Shown piece by piece: positions 1 to 12,918 of a stretch of 64,000 bases of DNA; position 1 is the first letter of the stretch, and every line of letters begins with the position of its first letter. The position numbers and the translations under genes were made by a program. The stretch is from Aralia elata (lineage: Eukaryota; Streptophyta; Magnoliopsida; Apiales; Araliaceae), in NCBI GenBank assembly GCA_034770075.1, contig CM068377.1:77488406-77552405 (forward strand), written 5' to 3'. A model generated the notes under the pieces. It was not told the origin of the DNA, did not search any database, and was given only the letters and a program-made list of their open reading frames with translations.

Positions 1-269
1 GGTGCCGATCAGGAACAGTCCTTCGAGACGTTCCGATCAGGCGGTGGTGTCGATCAGGAACAGTCCTTCGAGATGTTCCGATCAGATGGTGGTGCCGATC
101 AGGAACAGTCCTTCAAGACGTTCCGATCAGGCGGTGGTGCCGATCAGGAGTAGGCCTTCAAGTCGTTCCCAATAAATCGATCAGGCGGTGGTGCCGATCA
201 GGAACAGTCCTTCGAGACGTTCCGATCAGACGGTGGTGCCGATCAGGAACATGCCTCGGTGTCGTTCCC
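1..269 (+). repeat. 45-bp minisatellite, about six units
   Basis: Units start near 1, 46, 91, 136, 190 and 235. Each is 45 bp, except the fourth, which has 9 extra bases. The unit contains the word CGATCAGG twice. Because 45 is divisible by three, frame 1 reads as a 15-residue repeat (GADQEQSFETFRSGG with small changes), broken by a TAG in the fourth unit. The array sits immediately upstream of a polypurine tract and LTR, so it is probably the 3' untranslated or 3' coding end of an LTR retrotransposon entering from the left edge. Confidence 0.9.
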
Positions 270-345
270 AACAATTGATTCTTGGACTTTTAAACGATGT
301 ACTCTTCCATTAAATGTTACATTATAACGGAAGACTGGGGGGCAA

Positions 346-781
346 TGTTAGAGTGTGATTTCTCAAGCCCAAATACTATATAATCTACTAGGCCCAAATG
401 ACACGGCCCAATAAGAAAGGTGAGACTTGGCTCGCGTGGGGAACCGTCTTGGTCCGCGTGGATAGTGGATCCAAGAACCTATAGATTACTGTCCCTGTCC
501 ATGTGGACAAAAGCCAGTATATAATTCGGCTTTTACATATTTTAAAGGGGATATTCAGAATAAATACAGAGTTTAACTTCATTTCAAAGGTAATCAACAT
601 TTTGCAGTAGTAGAGCAATATACCTCTATTGTTATACACCAGGTTCAGCCTGTACTTATTCTCACACCGGAGCTATCTCCCGGCAGCAAAACCGTCCAGA
701 ACTCTGAGTGTGGTCTCGTTTCTATGCAGGATTGACGCACTCTTGGTGATTGAGGCGCGTAGACGAATCTTGGCGTTAACA
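346..781 (+). mobile_element. 3' LTR of an LTR retrotransposon
   Basis: A purine-rich stretch (GACTGGGGGGCAA) ends at 345 and is followed at once by TGTTAGAGTG. The block closes with GTTAACA at 781, giving matching 5-base ends (TGTTA/TAACA) and a 436-bp LTR. The order internal repeat, polypurine tract, LTR places the element's body to the left, on the + strand. The partner LTR is outside the window, so the target duplication cannot be checked; the five bases after the LTR are TTCGC. Lineage is not determined because no pol sequence is visible. Confidence 0.7.
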
Positions 782-1100
782 TTCGCTATATAATTTTTAG
801 AAAACAAAACAAATGCAGAGCATAAGTTAAGGGGAAAATTTAGGAATCATAACACAAGGGGAAAATTGGGGGAATAATTAGCTAAAAAACAATCTACAAA
901 TATTAGGTTCAAATCCATGTGTTTTTATGCTTAATAAATAAAAATAATAAAGAAGAAAATGACAATAACCTAAAACTTCCGGATCTAAAAAATTCACTTT
1001 CAAAGTTAGGAAAATATAAAGGCGAAAATGAATTTAATTACTATTAGAACCACCAACGAATAATGCATGCACCTTTTTTAATTAAATTAGCCCGTTGTCT

Positions 1101-1428
1101 GTGCAAGGAACATATTTGGTGGGTACCGTAAAATTAATATAGTTTCAAGTTTATGTCATATTTAATTAATATGTAACCATTTATTATCTAAGTATGATAA
1201 ATAGATATATTAATTTTTATTTGATCATGCGTGCATATTTAATAATCATAATATATATTTAGTAATCCGTGCAAGGAATGAATTTGGTGTGTACTATAAA
1301 ATTAACATAGTTTCAAGTTTTTGTCATATTTAATATATATGTAACCGTTTATTATCTAAGTATGATAAATAGGTATATCAATTTTTATTTAATTATGTAT
1401 GCATATTTAATAATCATAATATATACTT
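1101..1428. repeat. Tandem duplication, period 168 bp
   Basis: GTGCAAGGAA at 1101 and GTGCAAGGAA at 1269 open two near-identical AT-rich copies. Both contain TTATCTAAGTATGATAAATA and end in TAATAATCATAATATATA. No coding potential is seen. Confidence 0.85.
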
Positions 1429-2254
1429 ATGGGAAGCTTTTAGAAAGGGATTTGAAGGTTTCAGTTTATATTGAGGAACACATGCATCTAATTTATTATT
1501 TGTCTAATTATTTTTGTTTATTGTAATTAATATATGCTATTATAGTATCATAATAATTGGATTAATATTAGGACATTAAATGTGTGATTAATTTTTGTAT
1601 TATATATATTTGTTATTATTATGTGATTTACGTATGGACAAATTTGAAATTTTTTTATTTTTATTGTAATTAATGTATATTATTATAGTGCTATAATTGG
1701 ATTATATATATATATATATATATGTATATGTATATATCTATCAGTTTGTTTGGTGGCCTTCCCATAATGTGTTATCTTTTAGATTTTATTTTTAATAAAT
1801 CAATTTATGCTGAATTTTACGTACGGACAAAATTGAAAGAGTTCATAACGTATGGAGAAATTCAATTTGGATTTATTTTAACATACATACACACATATAT
1901 ATATATATATATATCTCCATATATTAATTTTTATTAAAAAAAATTATTACGGCCTTAAAAGGATTACTAAACTAAATCAACAAATAATTACCTTCATTTT
2001 ATCTCTTTATATATAAGAATAGATCAATTACTACTAGCTTTTGTGAAGAACTCAGAGAGAGAGAAAGAGTCCAAATAATTTTGGGGACCACCAAAATAGC
2101 TGGATCAGTTATTTGCTTTGAAACTTCTCACAGATATGTAAAATAAATATTTATTTATATTTTTCAAGATAAAAGTATTTTCGGGTGAAACATGTCCAAA
2201 AAGAGTGATGATGATGGACTTTGATAAGTTTTGTTTTATTATAACTATTGCATT

Positions 2255-2625
2255 ACATAATACAATGCGTTAATACATCAAATAGAAGATATAATGAAAA
2301 ATTTAAAAATTGATATAATAGCATTACTTACATAACGAGTTAATACATATAATTGGAGAAGTAAACACAATAAATGTCACATCAATGTAATAATTTATTG
2401 CGTTACAGAGTTATTACATTGATTTAATGCGAACTAAACACCACTTTAGTGTAATAAGTCAATACATCAAGTGGAGGACAAAAAAACTTAAAAATTGATA
2501 TAATAGCATTACTATATAATGAGTTAATACATGTAATACGTAAACCAAACATAATAAATGTCACATCAGTGTAATAATTACTACATTGCAAAGTATTATA
2601 TTAATTTGACGTGAACCAAATGTCA
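2255..2625. repeat. Degenerate tandem duplication, period about 185 bp
   Basis: Shared words include TTGATATAATAGCATTACT (near 2310 and 2495), AATAAATGTCACATCA and GTTAATACAT. The two copies have diverged more than the 168-bp pair upstream. It could be two adjacent copies of an uncharacterised MITE. Confidence 0.7.
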
Positions 2626-3047
2626 CCTTAAGTGTTTATTATTTATATTTTTGTATTGGTATAAGAAGTTTTAAAATATTAGTGCTTATGAGAATACTTT
2701 ATTTTATAAGAACGAACACGAGAGTTTATTTTTTATTTTATTTTTTTTACGATCATTATATATTATATATTGATTTATCAGTGGACTTACATGTGATACA
2801 CTGCATAAAATTAATATATATTTTATATTCTCTTTCTTATTTTAATTTTCGTATATAAAATTTATAATTTAAACATCTTTTTAAAAACATATGGCCATAA
2901 ATAAAGAAAATTACACGACACATTAATACTAGTGCGAGTTGGTGGTGTTCTTTTCAAGCACACTAAACACATGTCATTTCAATATTTTAGCCAATAACAA
3001 AAAATAAAATAAAAATAAAAAATAAAAATACCACGCGTCATGGAAAA

Positions 3048-3644
3048 GGTTTAAATACATTTTAAAAATTAATTTTTTTTTATTTTTTACACTTTAAACC
3101 TTAATATTTTAATTTTAAGACATTAAACCTTAATGTCTTTAAATTTTTATAAATTAAACTTTTTGACCACCGACGTGTAAAAATTATCCGAATGAGAGTA
3201 TTTTTAGTAATTTCACTCTTAAATATCTTTGAAAACACATAAAATTATAAGTACATAATTAGTGTATGATGAATAAAATAAATAGAAAAATTAGAGTCAA
3301 TATAAACGATATATACTCTTAAAAGACTTAATTTTTCATATTAAAAAAAACATAAATATCTTTGAAATTACATAAAATTGTAGGCATGTGATTATTGTAT
3401 GATGAAGAAGAAAAATGTGAAAACAATTGTAGCTAATATAAATGATATATACGATTAAAAGATTTAATTGTCCTTTCATTTTAAGTCACGTGACTTATTC
3501 CAGTAAAAAATACTAAATTCGGTGGCCCAAAAGTTTAATTTATAAAAATTTAAAGATATTAAAGTTTAATATCTTAAAATAAAAATATTAGGATTTAAAT
3601 TGTAAAAAGTGATAAACTTTAAGGTATAAAAGTGTATTTAAGCC
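3048..3644. mobile_element. MULE-type MITE with ~125-bp terminal inverted repeats
   Basis: The left arm 3048-3172 is the reverse complement of the right arm 3520-3644 with scattered mismatches; both begin GGYTTAAATACA when read inward. CATGGAAAA occurs immediately outside each end (3039-3047 and 3645-3653), a perfect 9-bp target duplication. Long arms plus a 9-bp duplication are the hallmarks of Mutator-like elements. The 597-bp element has no transposase and is non-autonomous. Its interior holds a 133-bp direct duplication (AAATATCTTTGAAA near 3221 and 3354). Its right end lies about 200 bp before the MTV1 start codon. Confidence 0.88.
3625..3631 (+). promoter_or_regulatory. Candidate TATA box for MTV1 inside the MULE arm
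   Basis: TATAAAA lies 213-219 bases before the MTV1 start codon. Normal spacing would put transcription start near 3655-3665, giving a 5' leader of about 180 bases. The motif lies within the right inverted repeat of the MULE. The call rests on position and sequence only. Confidence 0.4.
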
Positions 3645-3843
3645 CATGGAAAAAGGCTACCGACTTCAATTCCAAATTTTCAACCCGTCATGCCAATCCA
3701 ATTTACTTCTTCCCGTACAAACCCATAATTCCTAATCATAATAACATAAAAAATAAAAAAAATTGTATTCGGATCAAGAGGAGAAAAGGGTTTATCTCGG
3801 GTCAGAAAACAGGAACAATTTTTGCAACTAAGAAAAACGAGAG

Positions 3844-4642
3844 ATGGATTCCAGCAGGAGGGCGGTGGAATCATACTGGAGGTCAAGGATGATAGATGGG
3901 ACAACATCGGATGAAGATAAGGTGGCTCCAGTTTACAAATTGGAGGAAATTTGTGAGTTGCTTAGATCTTCTCATGTCAGTATAGTTAAAGAAGTCTCTG
4001 AATTCATCTTCAAGCGCCTAGAACATAAAAGCCCAATTGTCAAACAGAAGGTATATTTGTTAATTAGTTTACCCAGATCTGGTTCTTTTTAATTTGTTTT
4101 TTTTTTATTAGTATCTGAATTGGGGTGTGATTGTTTGTATTTTATTTGAAGTTTTGATTGAGCTGATGAGATACACTGAAAAAGTTTTATTTTGATTTAT
4201 GTAAAATACTAAAATTTTCAAAATTTGGTGAATTCATTTGATTTTTAGGCCATAGGATTACTGTTGTTGTAAACCATCTAAAGTACTATTGGTTACAATT
4301 TTTATTGTTTTTAATGCTTACATGAGTCACATTAATTTTAAATTTTAGGATTTTCTAAATTGACTTCAAAAAGAGTCAAAAATGGGATTTTTTTTTGGAG
4401 TCAATGAGATTCACTGAAAAAGTTTCGTTTTGATATGGTGAGATCAATTTGCAAAATATTATAATTTTGAATTTGGTGAATTCATTTGATTTTTGAGTCA
4501 GTAGGATTGCTATTGTTGTAAACTATCTAAAGTACTATGGATTACAAATTTTGTTGTTTTTAGTACTTATATGAATCACATTAAATTTGAATTTAGGATT
4601 TTGTAACTTGACTTCAAAAAGTCAAGATGGGACTTTGTTATG

Positions 4643-4683
<41 letters not shown>

Positions 4684-7600
4684 TAATACAAGGAAATCAG
4701 CTTAAATTTACTAGTGAATTCCAGCATAGGGTCATTGCTTTCTCTAAACTACATGAACCCTGCAGAGAGCTGAACTGCCACATCTTGTGATTTTCTAAAT
4801 GTATCATTGAGAATCACATTCTCTTACAGTACAATCGGTTTATGTAGTTGATACCAAGGCAACTTAGTGGACTGTAAATTTTGGTATACAATATATTTTG
4901 TTAAAAAGTTTAAACTTTTAATGGGGACTACTTTTTCCGAGGTAGTTACTGGCTAGTTGGTTTTAAAGTACTAGAATTAAGCACTGTGTATTATGATTTA
5001 TGGATGAACTATTAGAAACTCTGCCTAAGAAAAATTTAAGATATATTGGTGCTAATTTTTCAACAATATATATGTAGGCTTTGAGACTAATCAAGTATGC
5101 AGTGGGAAAGTCTGGTGTGGAGTTTAGGAGGGAAATGCAAAGAAATTCAGTGGCAGTACGCCAGTTGATTCACTATAAAGGCCAGTTGGATCCGTTGAAG
5201 GGGGATGCATTGAATAAGTCTGTGCGTTCCACGGCGCAGGAAGCATTATCTGCTATATTTTCAACAGATGATAATAAGCCAGCACCTGCTGATGATCTTA
5301 CTCAGCGAATTCAAGGGTTTGGTAATACCAACTTTGACATGCCATCGGAAGATAAGAAGTCCTTTTTAAGTGAGGTGGTTGGTCTTGGAAGTGCAACAAT
5401 CAAGCAGGGATTGAATAGCTTAGCGCACGCTCCATCACAGAAAAAGAATGAAACCGGAAGCTATAGGAGTCCAAATCTTCGAAGGTCATTAACTACAGAA
5501 ATCGATTACTCGGATCGATATGAGGGAGTTGAACATCGAACTGATACTCAGCCTTCTTCTCGGTTCTCGAATAATGTGACTGGTGGAACTTGGGCCCAAG
5601 ATCTCAAAACAGCACAGACAGAGACAACCAATGGGAGCTCAAGTTCAAGTTATTCAGATAGCAAGACTCGCGAGGAGAGGTTATTAGAGACCATTGTAAC
5701 ATCTGGTGGAGTGCGCTTACAACCCACTAGAGATGCCCTTCATGTTTTTCTTATGGAGGCCTCAAAATTGGATGCACTGGCTCTAAGTTATGCTCTTGAA
5801 TCAAAGCTCCAATCACATTTGTGGCAGGCATGCATTCCCTTTATGCTTCTGAATTAAAATAATTTGCAATAATGTGAGGAAAGTATGACCACGCAAGTAA
5901 ATATGCATATTATGCAAAGAAGAAGTTGTATTTGATAATTAAAATTCCATAATTGATCTAGATTTACTTCATGCAAAATCTGATGACTGTTTTTCATTAG
6001 CTAGACTGCGGACAAACTCTACGACTGTCAATAAACTCCGTCACTTATTTGCTTTTTGAAATTGTAATTTCTTTCAGGTCCGCGTGAAAGCTGTCTGTGT
6101 CCTCGAGGCAATATTGAGGAAAAAAAATGATGAACATTTTTCTATTGTCACATCTTATTTTAGTGAAAACAAGGATGTCGTGGTGAAATGTTGTGAATCT
6201 CCTCAGGCTTCTTTGAGGGAAAAAGCAAACAAGGTAAGTCTGAATTTCAGTTTTTCCATCTCTGTTTCTCTTTTGTTTCTCAGTTGATGGACTAACAATT
6301 ATATCAGTGATAATAAAAAAGAAAGTAGACATAGAGGAAGGCCCCAAAATTAGTATGATCAAACAGAACGAACTTATAAAGACTTCAGTCTGAATGTTAC
6401 CCTAAGAACGGCCTCAAGGTACCATATAGTTTATTTCTTTCTGATAAAAAAGTCAGATTGCAAGTGTAGGATGGTGGTGTTAGGCAAATAGTACATATAG
6501 TTCATGCAGAGAGGTGGGATAAGTTAAGGTACCAGAACCTATCCAGTGTTTGTCAAGGCTTTAAGGAGAGATGTGGCATGGCCGGGAGTCTAAGAGAGCC
6601 TATAAGGCGAGGAGTCGTTTACAATGTATATTTTTATATACGTATATTGTACTTCAAAAAATGCATATAGAAATAAATATGTATACATATAAATGTATAT
6701 GTATATAATTACACACTCACAAAATAGTTTATGATAAAAGGTAAAATCGTTTAAGAGTTAAATATTACATGATAAAAACAATAGCAAATAAATAAGACTA
6801 GAAAAGAATTATTTACAACCTGGGCTAGTAATGGGCTTGTTTGGAAACCATATTAGAATTGTTTGGGTTAATTAGTTTAGGCCACAAAATAGAGTGGACA
6901 ACTAATATACCATACTAGAAGCCCTAGAAGGGAACGAACTAAAGCTCTCTCGCTGCTATGTCGCTGCTCTTAGTCTAAATCTTGTTGCTATTTCGTCTCT
7001 CGCAGCTATCTCACTGCTATCTCGTTGACCGCTGCTATATTCTCAACCTAAAGGCTAGACTCTCTGAGGCGTATGCCTTTCAAGGAAGTTGTCCAAGTGT
7101 CACCTAGGTGACCCAAGGTGATTACTTAGAGTTCAGCGTGCTTGCCTCTGAGGCTGTCACCAAAGCGTAGCCTCGCCTTGCCAATTTCTTGCCGCTTTGT
7201 CGTCTAGGCGATGCCTTGATAAGTGGTTCAGATATGAAGCTTAAGGCACCCTCTGCCTCTCTCCAAATAGTAAATGAAGTTCTTAGGATGAGGTGATGTG
7301 GGTTACACTTAGGTAGCAGAACCTCTTGAGGATCTGTTGTTCAGGAAAGAAGCATAAGACACAACATATGGGAGAGCTGATGTACCCTAATTTATCAGTA
7401 AGTGCTGATGTTATTCTTTATCAAGTAAGTCCCATAAAGCTCTTTTACCTGATGTTGTACTATACCAAATATGTACTGACTTAAAGCTCTTTTCACTGAT
7501 GATGCCATTGGTTGAGTCGTGTTCGAAGAATTTGAACCTGATATCGGTGGAGTGATAAGAGAGTGAGTTTGCGATTCTCAGTGGTGGTACTGTTTTGGTG

Positions 7601-10600
7601 GTAGGAACTAGCAACCCATCTTGGAGGAGAGAGAAAATAAGGTTTGGACTGAAAGAGAATAGAGAGAGAGAGTGATGATGTCATTGAATGGGAACTGATG
7701 GTATTCTCATCAAAAGAGAGTGAAGAGAAAAAACAAATATGAGAGAGAATGAAAGCATTCTTTCCCGCTTTTCTTCGAAGTTCCAATGAAATCTTGTCTG
7801 ACTTGATGCCAATGCAATCAAGAGAGTTTTTAAGTGGGGTAAAATTGTCCATTTGTTATTTATTGGATCCAATTGAATAAGTAGTTCAAGTTCACGGGAG
7901 CGATTGTAAATAGTCAGACATGTATCCAATGTAAAAAAGTGGTAAAGTACAAGGGGGCTTAATGTTTCTGACCAACAATTATTGCTAATCTAAATACTCC
8001 CTCCATCCCAAAATATAAGATCAAATTGACGTTTTAAAAGTCATTATAATTAATTTAAGTTTTCAAAACAATAAAGTACTTTTAGATAGTTTATGACAAT
8101 TGTATTGACAAAAATTAAATGCATTCCTATCAAAATTTGAAAATGTTTCAAAATGACTTTTAGAAAGTCAATATTCATCCTATATTTTGGATGGAGGGAG
8201 TAAATGGTATAGGAGTTTATCATATCCATGGACGAGGTTAGTTATGCCTCCCTAGATATATTCACCGTACTTGGGGCCTCAGTAAAAGAGAGATTGCAAA
8301 TGCTCTATTTGCACCAGAAATTCATAGATGTTAACTGCGTAGCTTGTATTCCTGTTCCTTGACCTGTTTATATAATGTCATGACCATTTGCTGACACTCT
8401 GAACCTTGAAATATAGTACAGGATAGCTTTTTCATATTTTCATAGTGATCGCCGGGCTGTTCTATACTGATTGTTTTGGTTACGTTTTCATTGGAGGATG
8501 CCTTGTCCCCCCTCCTAGTAACTCCGACTCTTTCTAATAAAATTTCTTCTTTTTTCTAAAAATAGTAACAGTTGTGCTCATAAGACTAACAATGATTAGA
8601 TCAAGTAAATATTATAGGGATTAAAATGTATATGTTTCTAAAATGAGTCTATGGAGAATATAATTTAGTTTCTATTCAGTGCAAATATATTATAGAGTAA
8701 AAATTATAAAGTTGCTATTATATATTTAAGTTTTTGGATTGAAATATGAGTTTCAGATTTGCATGCCAGAAGTATACTTGAAAGAATTATTATAATGTAA
8801 CTTCATCATGCTGAAAAGAAAATGAAATGTGGTTACTCTTTATTTAATTGGTGCATTGAGGGAGTTTCTGTACTATAAGTCTACTTATCTCTCTCTCTCT
8901 TTCTTTCTTTATATTATTATAATCTATATGCAGTAATTACATAATTACTAGATACAAGGAATACTTAAAAATGATTTCACTAATATTTGACACTTCAAAT
9001 GTTTTTAAATAAACTAGTGTTGGAGTTACTCTATACCAATCTTATAAATACTCCCTCTCTAGATGAATTTCATACTTTGAGATGTCTTAAAATCTACACT
9101 TGCAAAATTTCAATGCAATTAGAATTAGAATAGTCTATGATATTAATCTTGTACAAGTTAAAGAAAAAGTTTGTGGATCCATAATCTATTACATTTGATT
9201 TGATTTGATTTTCAAAACTAGAGGGTTAATAATGTAACAAAAATATCAAATATTTCCCCCCTTTAAAATGTTTGTCAAGTTAACTGTGACATCCATTTTG
9301 GGACAAGGGTTTAATGAAAAAAATACTTTCTAGTTAAGAACAGAGAAGCATTGGTTTTTTGCTTTTAATAACTTCAAGAGTTTGATTTCCAAATTTTCTG
9401 TTTGTGTTTGAAATGTTTTTCACAAGTGATTAAACATTTTGTTGAGAGAAAAAGGAGGACGTACAAAACTTTTAACTTTATCCATCATTTCTGGGAAATC
9501 TTCAAAGCATCTTGTGCGAGTAATTTTACATGCATAGCTGTTACCTAGAAAATGCTTGCTAATACTGTCTACAAAAGAAGGGAAAATTCTTTAACTTTGT
9601 AGTTGGGCATCCTTGTTTGATTTTTTTTTATAATTTTTTTTAACTAGAAGCCAGAAAGCCCTTTTATTATTAAATTAGGATGATTCTTATTTCATTTTGT
9701 TAATTGTGATCCTATTTCAGAAAAATGTCACATCATGCACTCGGGAAAATTTGCTTCGCACTTAATTAATTCACTTTCTCCTTGTTTATTATACTCAAAA
9801 TTGGATGAAAATCTTTAGTTTCTAGATGAGTTATAAATTTTAAAATTTTCATGTGGAGGTATTAAAATCCAATGTATAGCTCAACCAGTCTTTGTGTTAC
9901 TGTTCGCATTTGTGCTTTTCTGATTTATGCAAGTATGTGTTGTTTATGGGCAGGTCTTAGGCCTTCTGGAAGGAGAACAAACAGATAATACAGTCGGTCA
10001 TCCAGAAAAGCAAGGGAAGGCTGAGACAACTGCCGTTCAGATGCCAGACCTAATAGATACTGGTGATCCAGTGGATCTATATGGAAACGACGACTATATG
10101 AAAACACAGAAGGATCAAAGCATCAAAGAGTTGCCAACACCTGCCACTCCTATAATTGATGATCTATTTGGAGATAATCTAAGCACTGGCATGAGCACAA
10201 GTGAACAGAAAAACGATGATGACCCCTTCGCAGATGTCTCATTTTACTCCAATAATGATAAAGAACATGTAGACGATGTCTTTTCAGGGATGACTGTTGA
10301 TAAATCCGGTGCTGCTGAAGCCCATATGGCACTGAATAGAAATGGAGCTGAAATGTTTGATATATTTGGTTCCAGTTCTGTACCCTCAGAGGAGCAAGGA
10401 AATAATGGCAAAGATGTGAATGACTTAATGTCTGGTTTATCCATAAAGGGAAATGCCGTGAAGCAGAGTGGAACTAATCCAAGGGCACTCTCTGACACCA
10501 TCTTTACAGATTCCAGTACAAATCCGAGTCATCAGATTTCTAATGATACTTTTAATGGGATGTTTGGACCTCAAACAGCTGCAATGAATGTGAATCCTAT

Positions 10601-12860
10601 GTTCCCTATGGGTTCTATGCCATATAATTTACCCCCTGGCGTAATGTTTAATCCAGCATTTCCTTCCCAATCAATAAATTATGGAGACATGGGAAGTCTT
10701 TTAGCCCAGCAGCAGTTCCTAGCAACAATGTCCAACTTCCAGCAGTTTGGCAATTTGCACTCTCAAAATTCTGGTCTTAGTCATGCTGAGGCAATTCAAG
10801 GAGGTGGATATTCTTCAGCCCTTCCAGATGTTTTCAACTCTAGCATTCCGGTTCAGACTCCCAGTTCGATGATGAACGGACCGAAGAAAGAGGAGACCAA
10901 AGCATTTGATTTTATCTCGGTGAGCTCGGATTTTATACCTCCAATTTCTTTTGCCTTGCGTAAAAAACTAATATAATGCTCTATATTGGAACAATAAAAT
11001 ATAATACAAAACGGCATCAGGCACCTGCTCAGGGTTTTCTCAGACACCTTTAATCTGGTGTATGTACTTTTCAGGATAGTCCTGGCTCTTTAAAATAGGG
11101 GGATTTTGGAGGACCAGGGTGTTCTTCATTATTATTGTTCTCTAAGCTTTTGGAACTAAACTTTTTATTTACCAGACTTTCACACATTATTTTCTGATTC
11201 TTGTAATCAATTTGTTAGACTTCGTTTTAGAGCGCATCTTTACCTTCCAACTCATTAATTGTGTTATAACTCTAAAACCTTATACGATATGTTTCGAATT
11301 TCTTCACAATATCTAACCCTCCACACCTGTGTGGGATGGTTGAGGGTTGGGGTCTTTCCCTTGTTTCTCTCCAATTCGCATTGAACCAGCTGAAGTAGTT
11401 AGCACAACATGCTAAAATGTGTCTAACTTGATCACATCTGATTCTTGATATGTAATGTTGACTTTTTCTTTTTTTCTTTTTTTTTCTTTTCTTTTCTAAC
11501 TAACTAAAAAATGGTACCTGTTTCCCATTTTAAGGTCCCTCTTTACTTACAAGTAGTTTAAGAAAGTCGAGTACTTGACTAAGATTTTAGTTTTGCTTCC
11601 TAGTCCCTAGATACCCTTGAACCAATGAATTGATAAATTTGATGGAGTCCACAAAGTTCCAGACTCTACTTTTTACTCTTTCAAATATAAGGATAATAGA
11701 TTCAGTTTCAACAATTAATGTATTTATAAGTGGCTATCTGTTAGGCCATAACTAGGCCGTGTGCTATTAGTAAATAATTGGTAGTTTTAGGCTTATTAGC
11801 TAGTAGATTTTTCTTAAAATAGCTAGCACATGGGTGATAGTACACCTATTGTGCATTTTAGCATAATTGTTTCATGTTTTTAGTGTATATAGAAGAGAAT
11901 AGTTGTAATGTTTATTATAGGAGTGAAATGAATTAAAAGGGTGATTAATCCATTCCCTAGTTCTCAAGCTCTTTTCTTCCCCAAGTTGTCTCCTAATCTC
12001 CATAGTTGCTTAGTTGAGCTCAAACTAGGTCTGAGCATGACAGTTAGCATCAAAGCCAGGCAGCCAGCTTTCCCTAGGCCACCTTCATCTTCTTTGGTCT
12101 CCATAAATACTACAAATTCCTAACCTCGAAAATCTCTACTATAAATTAAAGGAATATAGACGAGAATAGTTGTAATGATTATTATAGGAGTGAAATGAAT
12201 TAAAAGGGTGATTAATCCATTCCCTAGCTCTCAAGCTCTCGTCTTCCCCAAGTTGTCTCCTAATCTCCATAGTTTGCTTAGTTGAGCTCAAACTAGGTCT
12301 GAGCATGACAGTTGACATCAAAGTCAGGCAGCCAGCTTTCCCTAGGCCACCTTCATCTTCTTTGATCTCCATAAACCGTACAAATTCCTAACCTCGAAAA
12401 TCTCTACTATAAATTAAAAGAATATAGAAGAGAATAGTTGTAATGTTTATTATAGGAGTGAAATGAATTAAAAGGGTGATTAATCCATTCTCTGGCTCTC
12501 AAGCTCTCTTCTTCCCCAAGTTGTCTTCTAATCTCCATAGTTGCTTAGTTGAGCTCAAACTAGGTCTGAGCATGACAGTTGGCATCCAAGCCAGGCAGCC
12601 AGCTTTCCTTAGGCCACCTTCATCTTCTTTGATCTCTATAAACCCTACAAATTCCTAACCTCGAAATTCTCTACTATAAATTAAAGGAAAGAAAAGAAAT
12701 AAGAGAGATGAGAATTGCTTAATATCTTATTATTACTCAACTTATATATCTAAATTGTCCATACCATTTTTATTAAAGGTGATAGGAGCATCGAGGTGCA
12801 AAGTCTCCCCAAGGCCTAGACGCGAGGCAAGGCACCATACTGAAATGAGACTCATATACT

Positions 12861-12918
<58 letters not shown>

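Larger units (their letters stand above)
782..3047. other. AT-rich intergenic DNA
   Basis: No convincing coding sequence is visible. Short open frames here are AT-repeat artefacts. The stretch contains (TA)n tracts near 1706-1735 and 1898-1915 and the two local duplications listed separately. It forms the distal 5' flank of MTV1. Confidence 0.7.

Noticed and set aside
3645..3734. Upstream ATG at 3646 opening a short frame before MTV1
   Set aside because: It lies in the target duplication at the edge of the MULE and probably upstream of, or at, the transcription start; no evidence that it is translated.
6950..7215. GCC-rich patch resembling patches near 12780-12840 and 13690-13740 (words such as CGAGGCAAGGC)
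   Set aside because: Likely a dispersed repeat, but boundaries and family could not be set by eye.
7411..7929. Overlapping antisense open frames in MTV1 intron 3
   Set aside because: No recognisable domain and mutually overlapping frames; perhaps retroelement debris, but not supportable as a gene.
9048..9140. Second Stowaway in MTV1 intron 3 (TACTCCCTCTCTAGATGAAT)
   Set aside because: Only one end-like sequence was found and no inverted partner, so the call was not made.
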